A DNA stretch of 25,194 nt from an uncultured Lachnospiraceae bacterium (GTDB taxonomy: Bacteria; Bacillota; Clostridia; Lachnospirales; Lachnospiraceae). The DNA is taken from NCBI GenBank assembly GCA_910588895.1, contig CAJUSS010000043.1, forward strand, positions 1-25,194, in the 5' to 3' direction. The notes beneath the pieces were generated by a model, which was not told the DNA's origin, ran no database searches, and worked only from the letters and a program-made list of their open reading frames with translations. Of the stretch, positions 14,429 to 21,545 are shown in pieces (position 1 is the first letter of the stretch; each line of letters opens with the position of its first letter). A program made the translations under genes and the position numbers.

Positions 14429-15304
14429 ATGGCGGAACTGATGGAAGGGCTTCGCTCCTGGCTGTCATTTATACAACGGATCAGTATCTCGAATGTGGTG
14501 GAGATCATCATCATCTCCATACTGATCTACGAGGTCTTATATTGGATCAAAAATACGCGGGCATGGACATTGCTCAAAGGGCTGGCGGTCATCTTGGCAT
14601 TTATCTTTTTGGCAGCCCTTTTTGAGTTGAGGACCATACTCTGGATCATAGAAAAGACAGCCACGATCGCAGCGACGGCTCTGCTGGTGATCTTCCAGCC
14701 GGAGCTTAGGAAGGCTTTGGAGCAGCTTGGCAGCAAGAACATCATCACCAATATCCTTTCCTTCGATGACGGGAAGGAGGATATCGGTTTTTCGGAGAAA
14801 ACGGTCAATGAGGTGGTGCGGGCCACCTTCGAGATGGCGAAGGTGAAGACCGGCGCGCTGATGGTGATCGAGAGGAACGATTCCTTAAAGGAGATCGAGC
14901 GCACCGGGATCGAGATCAATGGTCTGGTCACCAGCCAGCTTCTGATCAATATATTTGAACATAACACGCCGCTCCACGACGGCGCGGTGGTCATCCGTGG
15001 GAACCGGGTGACGGCGGCTACCTGCTATCTGCCGCTGTCCGACAACATGACCATCAGCAAGGACTTAGGGACCAGGCATCGGGCCGCGGTGGGGATATCT
15101 GAGGTGACGGACAGCCTGACGATCATCGTCTCCGAGGAGACCGGACGGGTCACTCTGGCGGACGGTGGGAAGCTGACCGCGGTCAGCAGCGGAGAGGCGC
15201 TGCGGGGATCCTTGTCAGCGCATACGGAGGATGAGCCAGCTTCTGCCGGAAAATTTAAACTATGGAAGGGGAGGCTGAAGAATGAAAAGAATCCTAAATC
15301 ATAA
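14429..15304 (+). CDS. cdaA: Diadenylate cyclase CdaA (c-di-AMP synthase)
   Basis: This is a 291-residue membrane-bound enzyme that condenses two ATP into c-di-AMP, the second messenger controlling potassium and osmolyte uptake and cell-wall balance. Three N-terminal helices are visible (VVEIIIISILIYEVLYWI, LAVILAFIFLAALFEL and the segment before LLVIFQPELRKALEQLG). The DAC catalytic domain follows with both hallmark motifs, DGA at 184-186 within LHDGAVVI and RHR at 216-218 within LGTRHRAAVG. The length is close to the usual 270-290 residues. The frame also allows ATG 14402, but a purine-rich GGAAGGGGG before ATG 14429, and the family's usual N-terminus, favour the latter. The end overlaps cdaR by 23 bases. 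The C-terminal 40 residues are a variable polar tail. CdaR is known in other Firmicutes to modulate CdaA, and the adjacency fits this. Confidence 0.97.
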   Translation: MAELMEGLRSWLSFIQRISISNVVEIIIISILIYEVLYWIKNTRAWTLLKGLAVILAFIFLAALFELRTILWIIEKTATIAATALLVIFQPELRKALEQLGSKNIITNILSFDDGKEDIGFSEKTVNEVVRATFEMAKVKTGALMVIERNDSLKEIERTGIEINGLVTSQLLINIFEHNTPLHDGAVVIRGNRVTAATCYLPLSDNMTISKDLGTRHRAAVGISEVTDSLTIIVSEETGRVTLADGGKLTAVSSGEALRGSLSAHTEDEPASAGKFKLWKGRLKNEKNPKS

Positions 15305-16715
15305 TCTGGGCCTTAAGATCATCTCCGTAGTGATCGCCTTTTTCGTATGGCTGGCAGTGGTCTATGTCTCCGATCCCCTGGTGACCGGCAGGCAGGAGAT
15401 CATGCTGGAAGTCCTGAATGAAGATGTGATGACGAAAGCCGGTCTTGCCTATGAGATCGAGGGGAAGCGGACTACGGTGCCGGTGACCTATACGATCCAT
15501 ACCCAGGACAGGGCCAGCATATCGGCCTCGGACCTTCGGGCTTATGTGGACCTGGAGGATTATTATCCCGCCACAGGCACGGTCCCGGTGTATGTGGAGG
15601 TGTTGAACAATAAGGGTTATCTGCTGGAGACGATCACGGCAAGGCCGGCGGTAGTGCGGATAAAGACCGAGCAGATCCAGAAAAAGGATTTCGAACTGCA
15701 GGTCCACCGGTCGATCACCATGGCGGAGGGCTATGAGGTGGAACGGATCGACCTGGATAAAGAGACGGTGACGGTAGAAGGGCCGGAGTCCGTGATAGGC
15801 CGGATCAGCTCCATCGGCATCGAGGTGGAGGCGGAGGACCTGGACAGCGAGGTGAGCAAGACCGCTGTCCCCAACTTTTACGATGCCAATGGGAACAAGC
15901 TGTCTTTGGACGAGCGGGTAAAGATCGATGCGGCGGAGATCGGCTATACGATCCGGGTGATGAAAGCCAAATGGATCCATCTGGAGTTTGAGGTGAGCGG
16001 GAGCGTGGCGGATGGCTGCCGCTATATGGGGATGGACGTCTCTGCCTCTGACGTGTCCGTCATGGGGGCGGACGGGGTCGTATCTTTGGTGGACGTGATC
16101 CATATCCCGGCCAGTGTCTTAGATCTGGGCGGAGCCGCGGAGGATAAGGTGATCGACGTGGACGTGGCGGAGTTTTTGCCGGATAAGGAGAACATGAGCA
16201 TCGTCTTAAACCGTTATGTGACGGTGACCTTAAGGGTGCGCAGGCTGTCCCAAAAGACGATCGAAGTCCCCACGAACCGGATCATCCTGGAGGAAGGATC
16301 CGACTTGTACTATTATGATTATGACCAGGATACAGTGGAGGTGACACTGGAGGGTTTAGAGGAGGACTTAGAGCCGATGAACGCCTCCAATATCATATTG
16401 GAACTGACTGTCTCCGGGATGGAGGCAGGGCACTACAACGGAGTGCTGGCCTTTGAAGGGCTCCGGGACGGGGTGAGCGTGGTGGGCTACTCTCCCTTCC
16501 AGGTGCTGGTCTCGCAGAAGGACGGAGGGCCGGGCACATCGTCCGTGGAAGGGGAGAGCAGCTCACAGGAGCCAGGGGAGCTATCCCACGGGGAGACCGA
16601 CCCTGACGGCAGGTTCACCGACGGGGACCTAAGAGAGAGCGCACCCGAGGACCGGGCAGCCCCGGCGAACGCGCCGGCAGAGGATCCTGCCGGTGAGACC
16701 GCGTTAGAAGAGTGA
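15282..16715 (+). CDS. cdaR: CdaA regulator CdaR, YbbR-domain protein
   Basis: This 477-residue protein has a single N-terminal helix (LGLKIISVVIAFFVWLAVVYV, about residues 9-29) that anchors a large extracellular part built of YbbR repeats. The repeats appear as beta-rich units with recurring patterns such as EVLNEDVM, PVYVEVLNN, VTVEGPESVI and VTLRV. Three to four units are likely. The last 65 residues or so form a low-complexity Ser/Glu/Pro/Ala tail, longer than I would expect for the family. The gene overlaps cdaA by 23 bases, with GGGGAGG inside the end of cdaA, so translation is likely coupled. CdaR proteins bind CdaA and adjust c-di-AMP output. The usual next gene in Bacilli and Clostridia, glmM, is absent here; ptsH follows after 31 bases. 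Confidence 0.93.
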   Translation: MKRILNHNLGLKIISVVIAFFVWLAVVYVSDPLVTGRQEIMLEVLNEDVMTKAGLAYEIEGKRTTVPVTYTIHTQDRASISASDLRAYVDLEDYYPATGTVPVYVEVLNNKGYLLETITARPAVVRIKTEQIQKKDFELQVHRSITMAEGYEVERIDLDKETVTVEGPESVIGRISSIGIEVEAEDLDSEVSKTAVPNFYDANGNKLSLDERVKIDAAEIGYTIRVMKAKWIHLEFEVSGSVADGCRYMGMDVSASDVSVMGADGVVSLVDVIHIPASVLDLGGAAEDKVIDVDVAEFLPDKENMSIVLNRYVTVTLRVRRLSQKTIEVPTNRIILEEGSDLYYYDYDQDTVEVTLEGLEEDLEPMNASNIILELTVSGMEAGHYNGVLAFEGLRDGVSVVGYSPFQVLVSQKDGGPGTSSVEGESSSQEPGELSHGETDPDGRFTDGDLRESAPEDRAAPANAPAEDPAGETALEE

Positions 16716-16746
16716 CCGGTAGATACTAGGATGGAAGGATGATGAT

Positions 16747-17010
16747 ATGGTCAGCGAAAAGGTGGTAGTGAAAAACCCCAGCGGCTTACACCTGCGTCCG
16801 GCTGGGATCCTCTGCAAGGAGGCGATCAAGTATAAGTCTTCCGTACATTTTCATTTCCGTGAGGTGACCACAAACGCCAAGAGCGTCCTGAGCGTTCTGG
16901 GCGCGAAGGTCAAGTCCGGCAGTGAGCTGGAATTTATCTGTGAGGGAGAAGATGAAGAGGAGGCATTGGCTGCCGTGGTCAGGCTCGTTAAGGAGGGCCT
17001 GGGGGAGTGA
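16747..17010 (+). CDS. ptsH: HPr, phosphocarrier protein of the PTS
   Basis: This 87-residue cytoplasmic protein passes phosphate from Enzyme I to sugar-specific EIIA domains. The active-site His15 lies in SGLHLRPAG, with Leu at position 16 where many HPr proteins have Ala. Ser46, in NAKSVLSVLG, is the regulatory site used by HPr kinase in low-GC Gram-positives for carbon catabolite control. This supports a Firmicute host. Length is exactly normal. The start is ATG 16747, with GGAAGGATGATGAT upstream acting as a moderate binding site. The gene is 31 bases from cdaR and 86 bases from ptsI, all on one strand, so all three are probably on the same transcript. Confidence 0.96.
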   Translation: MVSEKVVVKNPSGLHLRPAGILCKEAIKYKSSVHFHFREVTTNAKSVLSVLGAKVKSGSELEFICEGEDEEEALAAVVRLVKEGLGE

Positions 17011-17096
17011 CAGGAAAGCTTGCCTGTACCGTAAATATTTGATGACAGGCCTTTAACAGGCTTGGACATAGATCTATCATGAGGAGGTAAGTAGAT
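17011..17096 (+). other. ptsH-ptsI spacer with competing inverted repeats
   Basis: GCCTGT at 17022-17027 can pair with either of two downstream ACAGGC copies, at 17045-17050 and 17056-17061. CAGG at 17011-17014 can also pair with CCTG at 17023-17026. None has a T-tract, so no terminator is called. A clear GAGGAGG at 17081-17087 precedes ptsI. The mutually exclusive stems might affect the ratio of HPr to Enzyme I, or be chance. Confidence 0.3.
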
Positions 17097-18809
17097 ATGT
17101 ACAAGGGTACGAACGCTTCGGCAGGTATCGGTATCGGAAAGGTAGTCGTTGTCGAAGAACAAGAACTGGTGATCAAAAGGGAGATGGTCACAGATCCACA
17201 GGCGGAGATCCAGCGTTTTAAGGGAGCGCTGGAGACCAGCATGAAGCAGACACAGGACTTGGCGGCAGACCTGGCCACCCGTGTAGGCGAGAAGGAAGCG
17301 GAGATCTTGAACGGGCATGTGATGCTCTTATCCGATCCCATGCTGACCGGAGAGATCGAGACGATGATCATGAACGATCAGGTGAACGCGGAATTTGCGA
17401 TCGAGACCACCTGCACCAAATTTGCCGATATGTTCGCTTCCATGGGAGACGAACTGATGCAGCAGAGAGCCACCGACATGCGGGATATCAAGACCAGGAT
17501 GCAGAAGGTCCTCTTAGGGGTGGAGTCCGTGGATATCGCAGCGCTCCCGGAGGGTTCCGTGATCTTAGCAAAGGATCTTACGCCCTCCATGACCGCAGGG
17601 ATCGACCCGGAGAATGTCACCGGTATCGTCACGGAATTAGGCGGCCGCACCTCCCACAGCGCGATCCTGGCGAGAGCCCTGGAGATCCCGGCGGTAGTGG
17701 CGCTGGCAGGTGTCTTAGAGCATGTAAAGAATGGAGATACCATCATAGTGGACGGCTCCATCGGCGATGTGATCGTGAACCCGGAGGCGGATGTCCTGGC
17801 AGAATATCAGGGCAAGAGAGAGGTGTTCTTAAGGGAGAAGCAGGAATTAGAGCAGTATATCGGCAAGCCCTCGATCACGAAAGACGGCGTCCATGTAGAG
17901 ATCGTAGCGAATATCGGAAAGCCGGAGGATGTGGACAAGGTCCTTCAGTATGACGGCGAGGGCGTGGGCCTGTTCCGTACAGAGTTCCTGTTCATGGACC
18001 GTACCGCCATGCCCACAGAAGAGGAGCAGTTCGAGGCTTACCGCAAGGTAGCGGTGGCTATGGACGGAAAGCCGGTCATCATCCGTACGTTGGATATCGG
18101 CGGCGACAAGGAGATCCCCTACATGGGCCTGGAGAAGGATGAGAACCCGTTCTTAGGCTATCGCGCCGTTCGTTTCTGTTTGGACCGGAAGGATGACGTC
18201 TATCGTCCCCAGCTGCGTGCGCTGCTGCGGGCAAGTGCCTTTGGCAATATCAAGATCATGGTGCCGCTTGTCACCTGTATCGAGGAATACCGGCAGGTGA
18301 AGGCGCTGGTGGAGGAGATCAAGAACGAGCTGGATTCCAAGAGGATCGCGTATAATAAGGACATCCAGCTGGGGATCATGGTGGAGACCGCTGCCGCGTC
18401 CCTGATCGCGGACATCTTTGCCAAGGAAGTGGACTTCTTCAGCATCGGCACCAACGATCTGACCCAGTACACCATGAGCGTGGACCGGGGCAACGATAAG
18501 ATCGCCTACCTGTATTCCACCTTCAACCCGGCGGTGCTGCGCAGCATCAAGCGGATCATCACCTGTGCAAGAGAAGCTGGCATCATGGTCGGCATGTGCG
18601 GCGAGGCGGCCAGCGATCCGATGATGATCCCGCTGCTCTTAGCCTTTGGCTTGAACGAGTTCAGTATGAGCCCATCTGCGATCTTACGAGCCAGGAAGAT
18701 GATCACGGAGTACAGCACAGAAGAGCTGCAGGCGGTAGCGGATAAGGCCATGAGCTTTGCTACAACGAAGGAAGTAGAAGACTATATGAAAGAGTTCGTG
18801 AATCAATGA
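17097..18809 (+). CDS. ptsI: PTS Enzyme I (phosphoenolpyruvate-protein phosphotransferase)
   Basis: This 570-residue cytoplasmic enzyme takes phosphate from phosphoenolpyruvate and gives it to HPr. The order is as in the family. The N-terminal HPr-binding and phosphohistidine domains carry active-site His187 in GGRTSHSAILARALEIP. The PEP-binding TIM barrel contains GVGLFRTEFLFM, RTLDIGGDKEIPYM, the metal and substrate region FFSIGTNDLTQYTMSVDRGN, and the active cysteine segment GIMVGMCGEAASDP. Length is typical. GAGGAGG nine bases before ATG 17097 is a strong start signal. The stop overlaps the next gene's start by four bases (ATGA), so the membrane protein that follows is probably translated by the same ribosomes. 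Confidence 0.98.
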   Translation: MYKGTNASAGIGIGKVVVVEEQELVIKREMVTDPQAEIQRFKGALETSMKQTQDLAADLATRVGEKEAEILNGHVMLLSDPMLTGEIETMIMNDQVNAEFAIETTCTKFADMFASMGDELMQQRATDMRDIKTRMQKVLLGVESVDIAALPEGSVILAKDLTPSMTAGIDPENVTGIVTELGGRTSHSAILARALEIPAVVALAGVLEHVKNGDTIIVDGSIGDVIVNPEADVLAEYQGKREVFLREKQELEQYIGKPSITKDGVHVEIVANIGKPEDVDKVLQYDGEGVGLFRTEFLFMDRTAMPTEEEQFEAYRKVAVAMDGKPVIIRTLDIGGDKEIPYMGLEKDENPFLGYRAVRFCLDRKDDVYRPQLRALLRASAFGNIKIMVPLVTCIEEYRQVKALVEEIKNELDSKRIAYNKDIQLGIMVETAAASLIADIFAKEVDFFSIGTNDLTQYTMSVDRGNDKIAYLYSTFNPAVLRSIKRIITCAREAGIMVGMCGEAASDPMMIPLLLAFGLNEFSMSPSAILRARKMITEYSTEELQAVADKAMSFATTKEVEDYMKEFVNQ

Positions 18810-20131
18810 TCCTTTATCTGATCGGCTATGCGGTGAGTTTTATAGCAGCCAGGCTCGGGTGGTTTTTGCCATCCGGCCTGGCGCTTATGCTAGGGGGCTT
18901 TTGTCTCTATTGGAAGGACTATAAGGCCAGCGGGAATCTGATCCATCTGCGGGGGCTGTTCGGTCTCTTTTTTGTGGGAGGCCAGGGTTTATCCTGTCTG
19001 AAGCTGAGCCGCCTGCAGGTCCCCTGGAGCGATATCACCTGGCTGTGCTTCCTTTTGGCCGTGCTCGCCTTCGACCTGGCCTATGAGGCAGCAAAACGTT
19101 TCCTGGGGCCGGTACCGGAGCCTCATTGGCTGGAGATGACGGCCAGGGGACCCAGGAGCCCTCTGTGGAGGGAAAAGCGGCTGGAGCTGTGGAAATATGA
19201 AACCCCTCTGTTCCATGCTATAGGAGCGGTCACCCTTGTGTCTGCGGCGGCTTTCGGGGCGGAGGCGGCGATCGTGGGCTATGTGCCCTTTTTTGTGCGG
19301 GGCGTTCCCCACGCCTATTCCTATTTTCATGTCAGCGGGCTCCACTATCTTACCGTATCCTGTGTGCTCACCCCCTCCCTTTTTGTGCTCTACTGCATGG
19401 CCAGCACGGACCGGAAAAAGGGCCGGGGCCTATGCGCCCTCCTCCTCACGCTGGCGAGCCTTCTGATCCCGGTGCTCTGCGTGTCCAGGTTCCAGCTGAT
19501 CTTGGCCGTGGGGATGGCAGTGTTCACAGCGGTGGCGGTAAACCGGAAGATCCGGGTGGTCCATATCCTGCTCTTAGGCTGCTTCATGGTCCCGGCCTAT
19601 GTGATCTTGACCATCGCCAGGAGCCACGATGTGGCTTACCTAAACGGGATCTTTGAGATGAAGAGCAGCACAGTGCCGATCTTCATCACCCAGCCCTATA
19701 TGTATATCGCGAATAACTATGACAATTTCAACTGTCTGGTAAGACAGCTCCCGGCCCACACCTTTGGGCTCCGGATGCTCTTTCCACTGTGGGCATTGAC
19801 CGGACTGAAGTTTCTGGTCCCCAGCCTGGTGGCCTTTCCGCTCTATGTGGACAAGGAGGAGCTGACCACGCTGACCCTGATCTATGACGCATATTATGAT
19901 CTGGGCGTTCTGGGGGTGGTGCTCTTTTGCGGGCTCCTAGGGGCAGTGTGCTATGTGCTGGTGCGGGAGCTGGAGCGGATGGAGAATCCGATCGGATATG
20001 TGTTCTATGCGCAGATGGCCATGTATATGATGCTGTCCTTTTTTACCACCTGGTTTTCTAATGCGGCGACCTGGTTCTATTTTGCGGTGACAGGGGCGAT
20101 CTATGTGTATGTGGGGCATCGGAAGGGGTAG
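18806..20131 (+). CDS. Wzy-like oligosaccharide repeat-unit polymerase family membrane protein
   Basis: This 441-residue polytopic membrane protein has about ten to twelve hydrophobic segments across its length. The layout resembles the O-antigen/oligosaccharide repeat-unit polymerase (Wzy) group. A conserved arginine follows a cytoplasmic helix break (LCVSRFQLILAVGM). A long extracellular loop contains ITQPYMYIANNYDNFNCLV and FGLRMLFPLWALTG, and YDAYYDLGVLGVVLF comes before the last helices. Wzy proteins join lipid-linked sugar repeats at the outer face of the membrane. The call rests on remembered family patterns and could be wrong in detail, since these proteins diverge strongly. No glycosyltransferase, flippase or other sugar-assembly gene is nearby, which is unusual. 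The start codon is inside the ptsI stop (ATGA). ArsC-like follows after 54 bases. Confidence 0.7.
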   Translation: MILYLIGYAVSFIAARLGWFLPSGLALMLGGFCLYWKDYKASGNLIHLRGLFGLFFVGGQGLSCLKLSRLQVPWSDITWLCFLLAVLAFDLAYEAAKRFLGPVPEPHWLEMTARGPRSPLWREKRLELWKYETPLFHAIGAVTLVSAAAFGAEAAIVGYVPFFVRGVPHAYSYFHVSGLHYLTVSCVLTPSLFVLYCMASTDRKKGRGLCALLLTLASLLIPVLCVSRFQLILAVGMAVFTAVAVNRKIRVVHILLLGCFMVPAYVILTIARSHDVAYLNGIFEMKSSTVPIFITQPYMYIANNYDNFNCLVRQLPAHTFGLRMLFPLWALTGLKFLVPSLVAFPLYVDKEELTTLTLIYDAYYDLGVLGVVLFCGLLGAVCYVLVRELERMENPIGYVFYAQMAMYMMLSFFTTWFSNAATWFYFAVTGAIYVYVGHRKG

Positions 20132-20185
20132 AGGGAGCTGCCTTTGCAAGACCATCATTTATGACAGCATCTTAAGGAGATCGAT

Positions 20186-20563
20186 ATGGAAAAAGATAAG
20201 AAGATAGTCGTTTTGTGCTACCAGAAATGCACCACCTGCAAAAAAGCTTTAAAGTGGCTGGACGAGCAGAAGATCCGGTATGAGACCAGGGCGATCAAGG
20301 AGGAGAACCCCACAAAGGACGAGCTGAAGGAGTGGTATAAAAAGAGCGGTCTGGCGCTGAAGCGGTTTTTTAATACCAGCGGGAATCTGTATAAGGAGCT
20401 GGGTCTGAAGGATAAGCTGGCGCAGATGACAGAGGAGGAGCAGCTTGGACTTTTGGCTACGGACGGGATGCTGGTGAAGCGGCCCCTGGTGGTGGCGGGG
20501 GATGTGGTGCTGACCGGATTTAAGGAAGCGGAATGGAAGGAGAAGCTGACAGGCAAGGAGTAG
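20186..20563 (+). CDS. ArsC/Spx-family thioredoxin-fold protein
   Basis: This 125-residue cytoplasmic protein of the arsenate reductase-like family has a CxxC motif at Cys15 and Cys18 (QKCTTCKKALKWL). A conserved RPLVV segment lies near the C-terminus, followed by LTGFKEAEW. CxxC with Lys-Lys after it is typical of the Spx/MgsR/YusI branch and of proteins loosely named arsenate reductase. The true arsenate reductase motif of ArsC (a single Cys in HNPxCSxSR) is absent. It may therefore be a thiol oxidoreductase or a redox-responsive RNA polymerase-binding regulator; the sequence does not decide. AAGGAG about eight bases before ATG 20186 supports the start. No ars genes are nearby. It appears to be the last gene of the cdaA-ptsI operon. 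Confidence 0.85.
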   Translation: MEKDKKIVVLCYQKCTTCKKALKWLDEQKIRYETRAIKEENPTKDELKEWYKKSGLALKRFFNTSGNLYKELGLKDKLAQMTEEEQLGLLATDGMLVKRPLVVAGDVVLTGFKEAEWKEKLTGKE

Positions 20564-20590
20564 GAAGGAGGCCTGCAGCCGGATAGAGAC

Positions 20591-20660
20591 AGAACTGTCA
20601 CAAGGTACAGCGCATAGGCAGAGATAGGGCTGGCGCCGGCATTTTGTGGCAGTTCTTTTG
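20591..20660 (+). terminator. Long-stem terminator-like element between convergent genes
   Basis: AGAACTGTCACAA at 20591-20603 pairs with TTGTGGCAGTTCT at 20644-20656 (13 bp, one G-T pair), followed by TTT and a G. The 40-base loop contains a GC-rich palindrome-like core (CTGGCGCCGG). It lies between the end of the + operon and the end of the - strand DUF1836 gene, so it could act on both. The short T-tract and long loop make it less certain than the other terminators. Confidence 0.6.
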
Positions 20661-20673
20661 TATGGGGCAGGTC

Positions 20674-21309
20674 TTATTTTTTTGTATGCTTGTCGCCGGC
20701 GGGCGCCGCCTCGCTGCGGAGCTGGTCCGTGAGGGCTTCGATCATCTGCTTTTTTAAGTAGACATCGAAGGATAGCTGGCAGATGAAGGAGAAGAGCTGG
20801 AGATATCCCCTGTCCTCGTCCTCTACATCAGAGAAGGTTCCCTGGGCGGTCTGAAACTTGGATACAACGTCCTTCTTTAAGTTCTCCATCTCCTGCTCTT
20901 CCAGAGAAAAGACCTCCCGATAGATATCTTCCAGAGAGGGAGCCGGTCCTTTGGCCGGGGATCCGTTAAAGTGTCTGCTGGTGATAGGCTTGAAGATCTG
21001 TTGGATGTCGTTGAAGGAGAGCAGGTTCTTAAAGTAATAGATGAAGATCAGCATCAGCATATGCTCTTTAGAATACTTTTTCTTAAAAGGAGGCGGGAGG
21101 AGATCGTTCTTAGCATAGTTGTTGATCATGGTCTTGGTCAGGACCTTGTCTTCCGGGTAGCGCTTGGAACTTCGCAGGTGTTCCTCCATAAAGGTGGTCA
21201 CCTGATCCATATATAGCTGGATGTCGGGGATCTCTTCCGGACGGATATAGCTTAAGCTGTCAAGATAGGACAAAAGGGTCTGGATGCGTTCTTCGTTTGT
21301 TTTCATCAT
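20674..21309 (-). CDS. DUF1836 protein, predicted DNA-binding regulator
   Basis: This is the only - strand gene, encoding a 211-residue soluble protein. The core segment DKVLTKTMINNYAKNDLLPP, followed by KKKYSKEHMLMLIFIYYFKN and SFNDIQQIFKPI, is the DUF1836 signature. The family resembles MerR-like winged-helix DNA-binding proteins, in which the TKTMINNYAKNDLLPPP part would be the recognition region. The C-terminal half is acidic and helical, with no recognisable ligand domain. The frame opens at a GTG (21315), but GAGGTG just before ATG 21309 makes that the likely start. Its own promoter (21374-21402) is back-to-back with the pcrA promoter, so it could regulate both itself and pcrA. This is inference from position only; no operator was identified. 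Confidence 0.88.
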   Translation of the reverse strand: MMKTNEERIQTLLSYLDSLSYIRPEEIPDIQLYMDQVTTFMEEHLRSSKRYPEDKVLTKTMINNYAKNDLLPPPFKKKYSKEHMLMLIFIYYFKNLLSFNDIQQIFKPITSRHFNGSPAKGPAPSLEDIYREVFSLEEQEMENLKKDVVSKFQTAQGTFSDVEDEDRGYLQLFSFICQLSFDVYLKKQMIEALTDQLRSEAAPAGDKHTKK

Positions 21310-21373
21310 GTTCACCTCATATCACGGATCATCTGGACAAATGTGGCCGCTGTGTTTTGCGGGTACAAGTCCT

Positions 21374-21402
21374 ATTATATAGTATTGAAAACTAGATGGC
21401 AA
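21374..21402 (-). promoter_or_regulatory. Promoter for the DUF1836 gene
   Basis: Read on the - strand, TTGCCA (+ strand 21397-21402) is followed after exactly 17 bases by TATAAT (+ strand 21374-21379). That is a five-of-six -35 and a perfect -10. The leader to ATG 21309 would be about 60 bases. Confidence 0.85.
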
Positions 21403-21415
21403 GCAAAAAATCCTT

Positions 21416-21445
21416 TTGACGTACCCGCAGATCCTATAGTACAAT
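21416..21445 (+). promoter_or_regulatory. Promoter for pcrA
   Basis: TTGACG at 21416-21421 and TACAAT at 21440-21445 are separated by 18 bases. Its -35 lies 13 bases from the -35 of the opposing promoter at 21397-21402. Transcription would start near 21452. Confidence 0.75.
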
Positions 21446-21451
21446 GGATAG

Positions 21452-21545
21452 CAGTCCCGGGTGTCAAAGGAGATCCGCAGAAGGCAGCTTAAGCGTTTAA
21501 GGATACCCTTGGTCAGCAGTATACGATGAAAAGGCGGTAGGAAAG
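21452..21545 (+). other. Leader of pcrA mRNA with possible nested hairpins
   Basis: About 94 untranslated bases precede pcrA. GGGTGTC at 21459-21465 can pair with GATACCC at 21502-21508 (one G-T pair). Inside lies CTTAA-GCGT-TTAAG at about 21488-21501, overlapping slightly. No T-tract and no known riboswitch core is recognised. The binding site before ATG 21546 is weak (TAGGAAAG). Confidence 0.25.

Noticed and set aside
15294..16103. 269-codon open frame on the - strand
   Set aside because: It is antisense to cdaR, has a His/Asp-rich composition typical of reverse-frame shadows, and lacks a start signal.
20186..20563. True arsenate reductase
   Set aside because: The protein has CxxC instead of the ArsC single-Cys motif, and there are no ars genes nearby. 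Only the broader ArsC/Spx family is supported.
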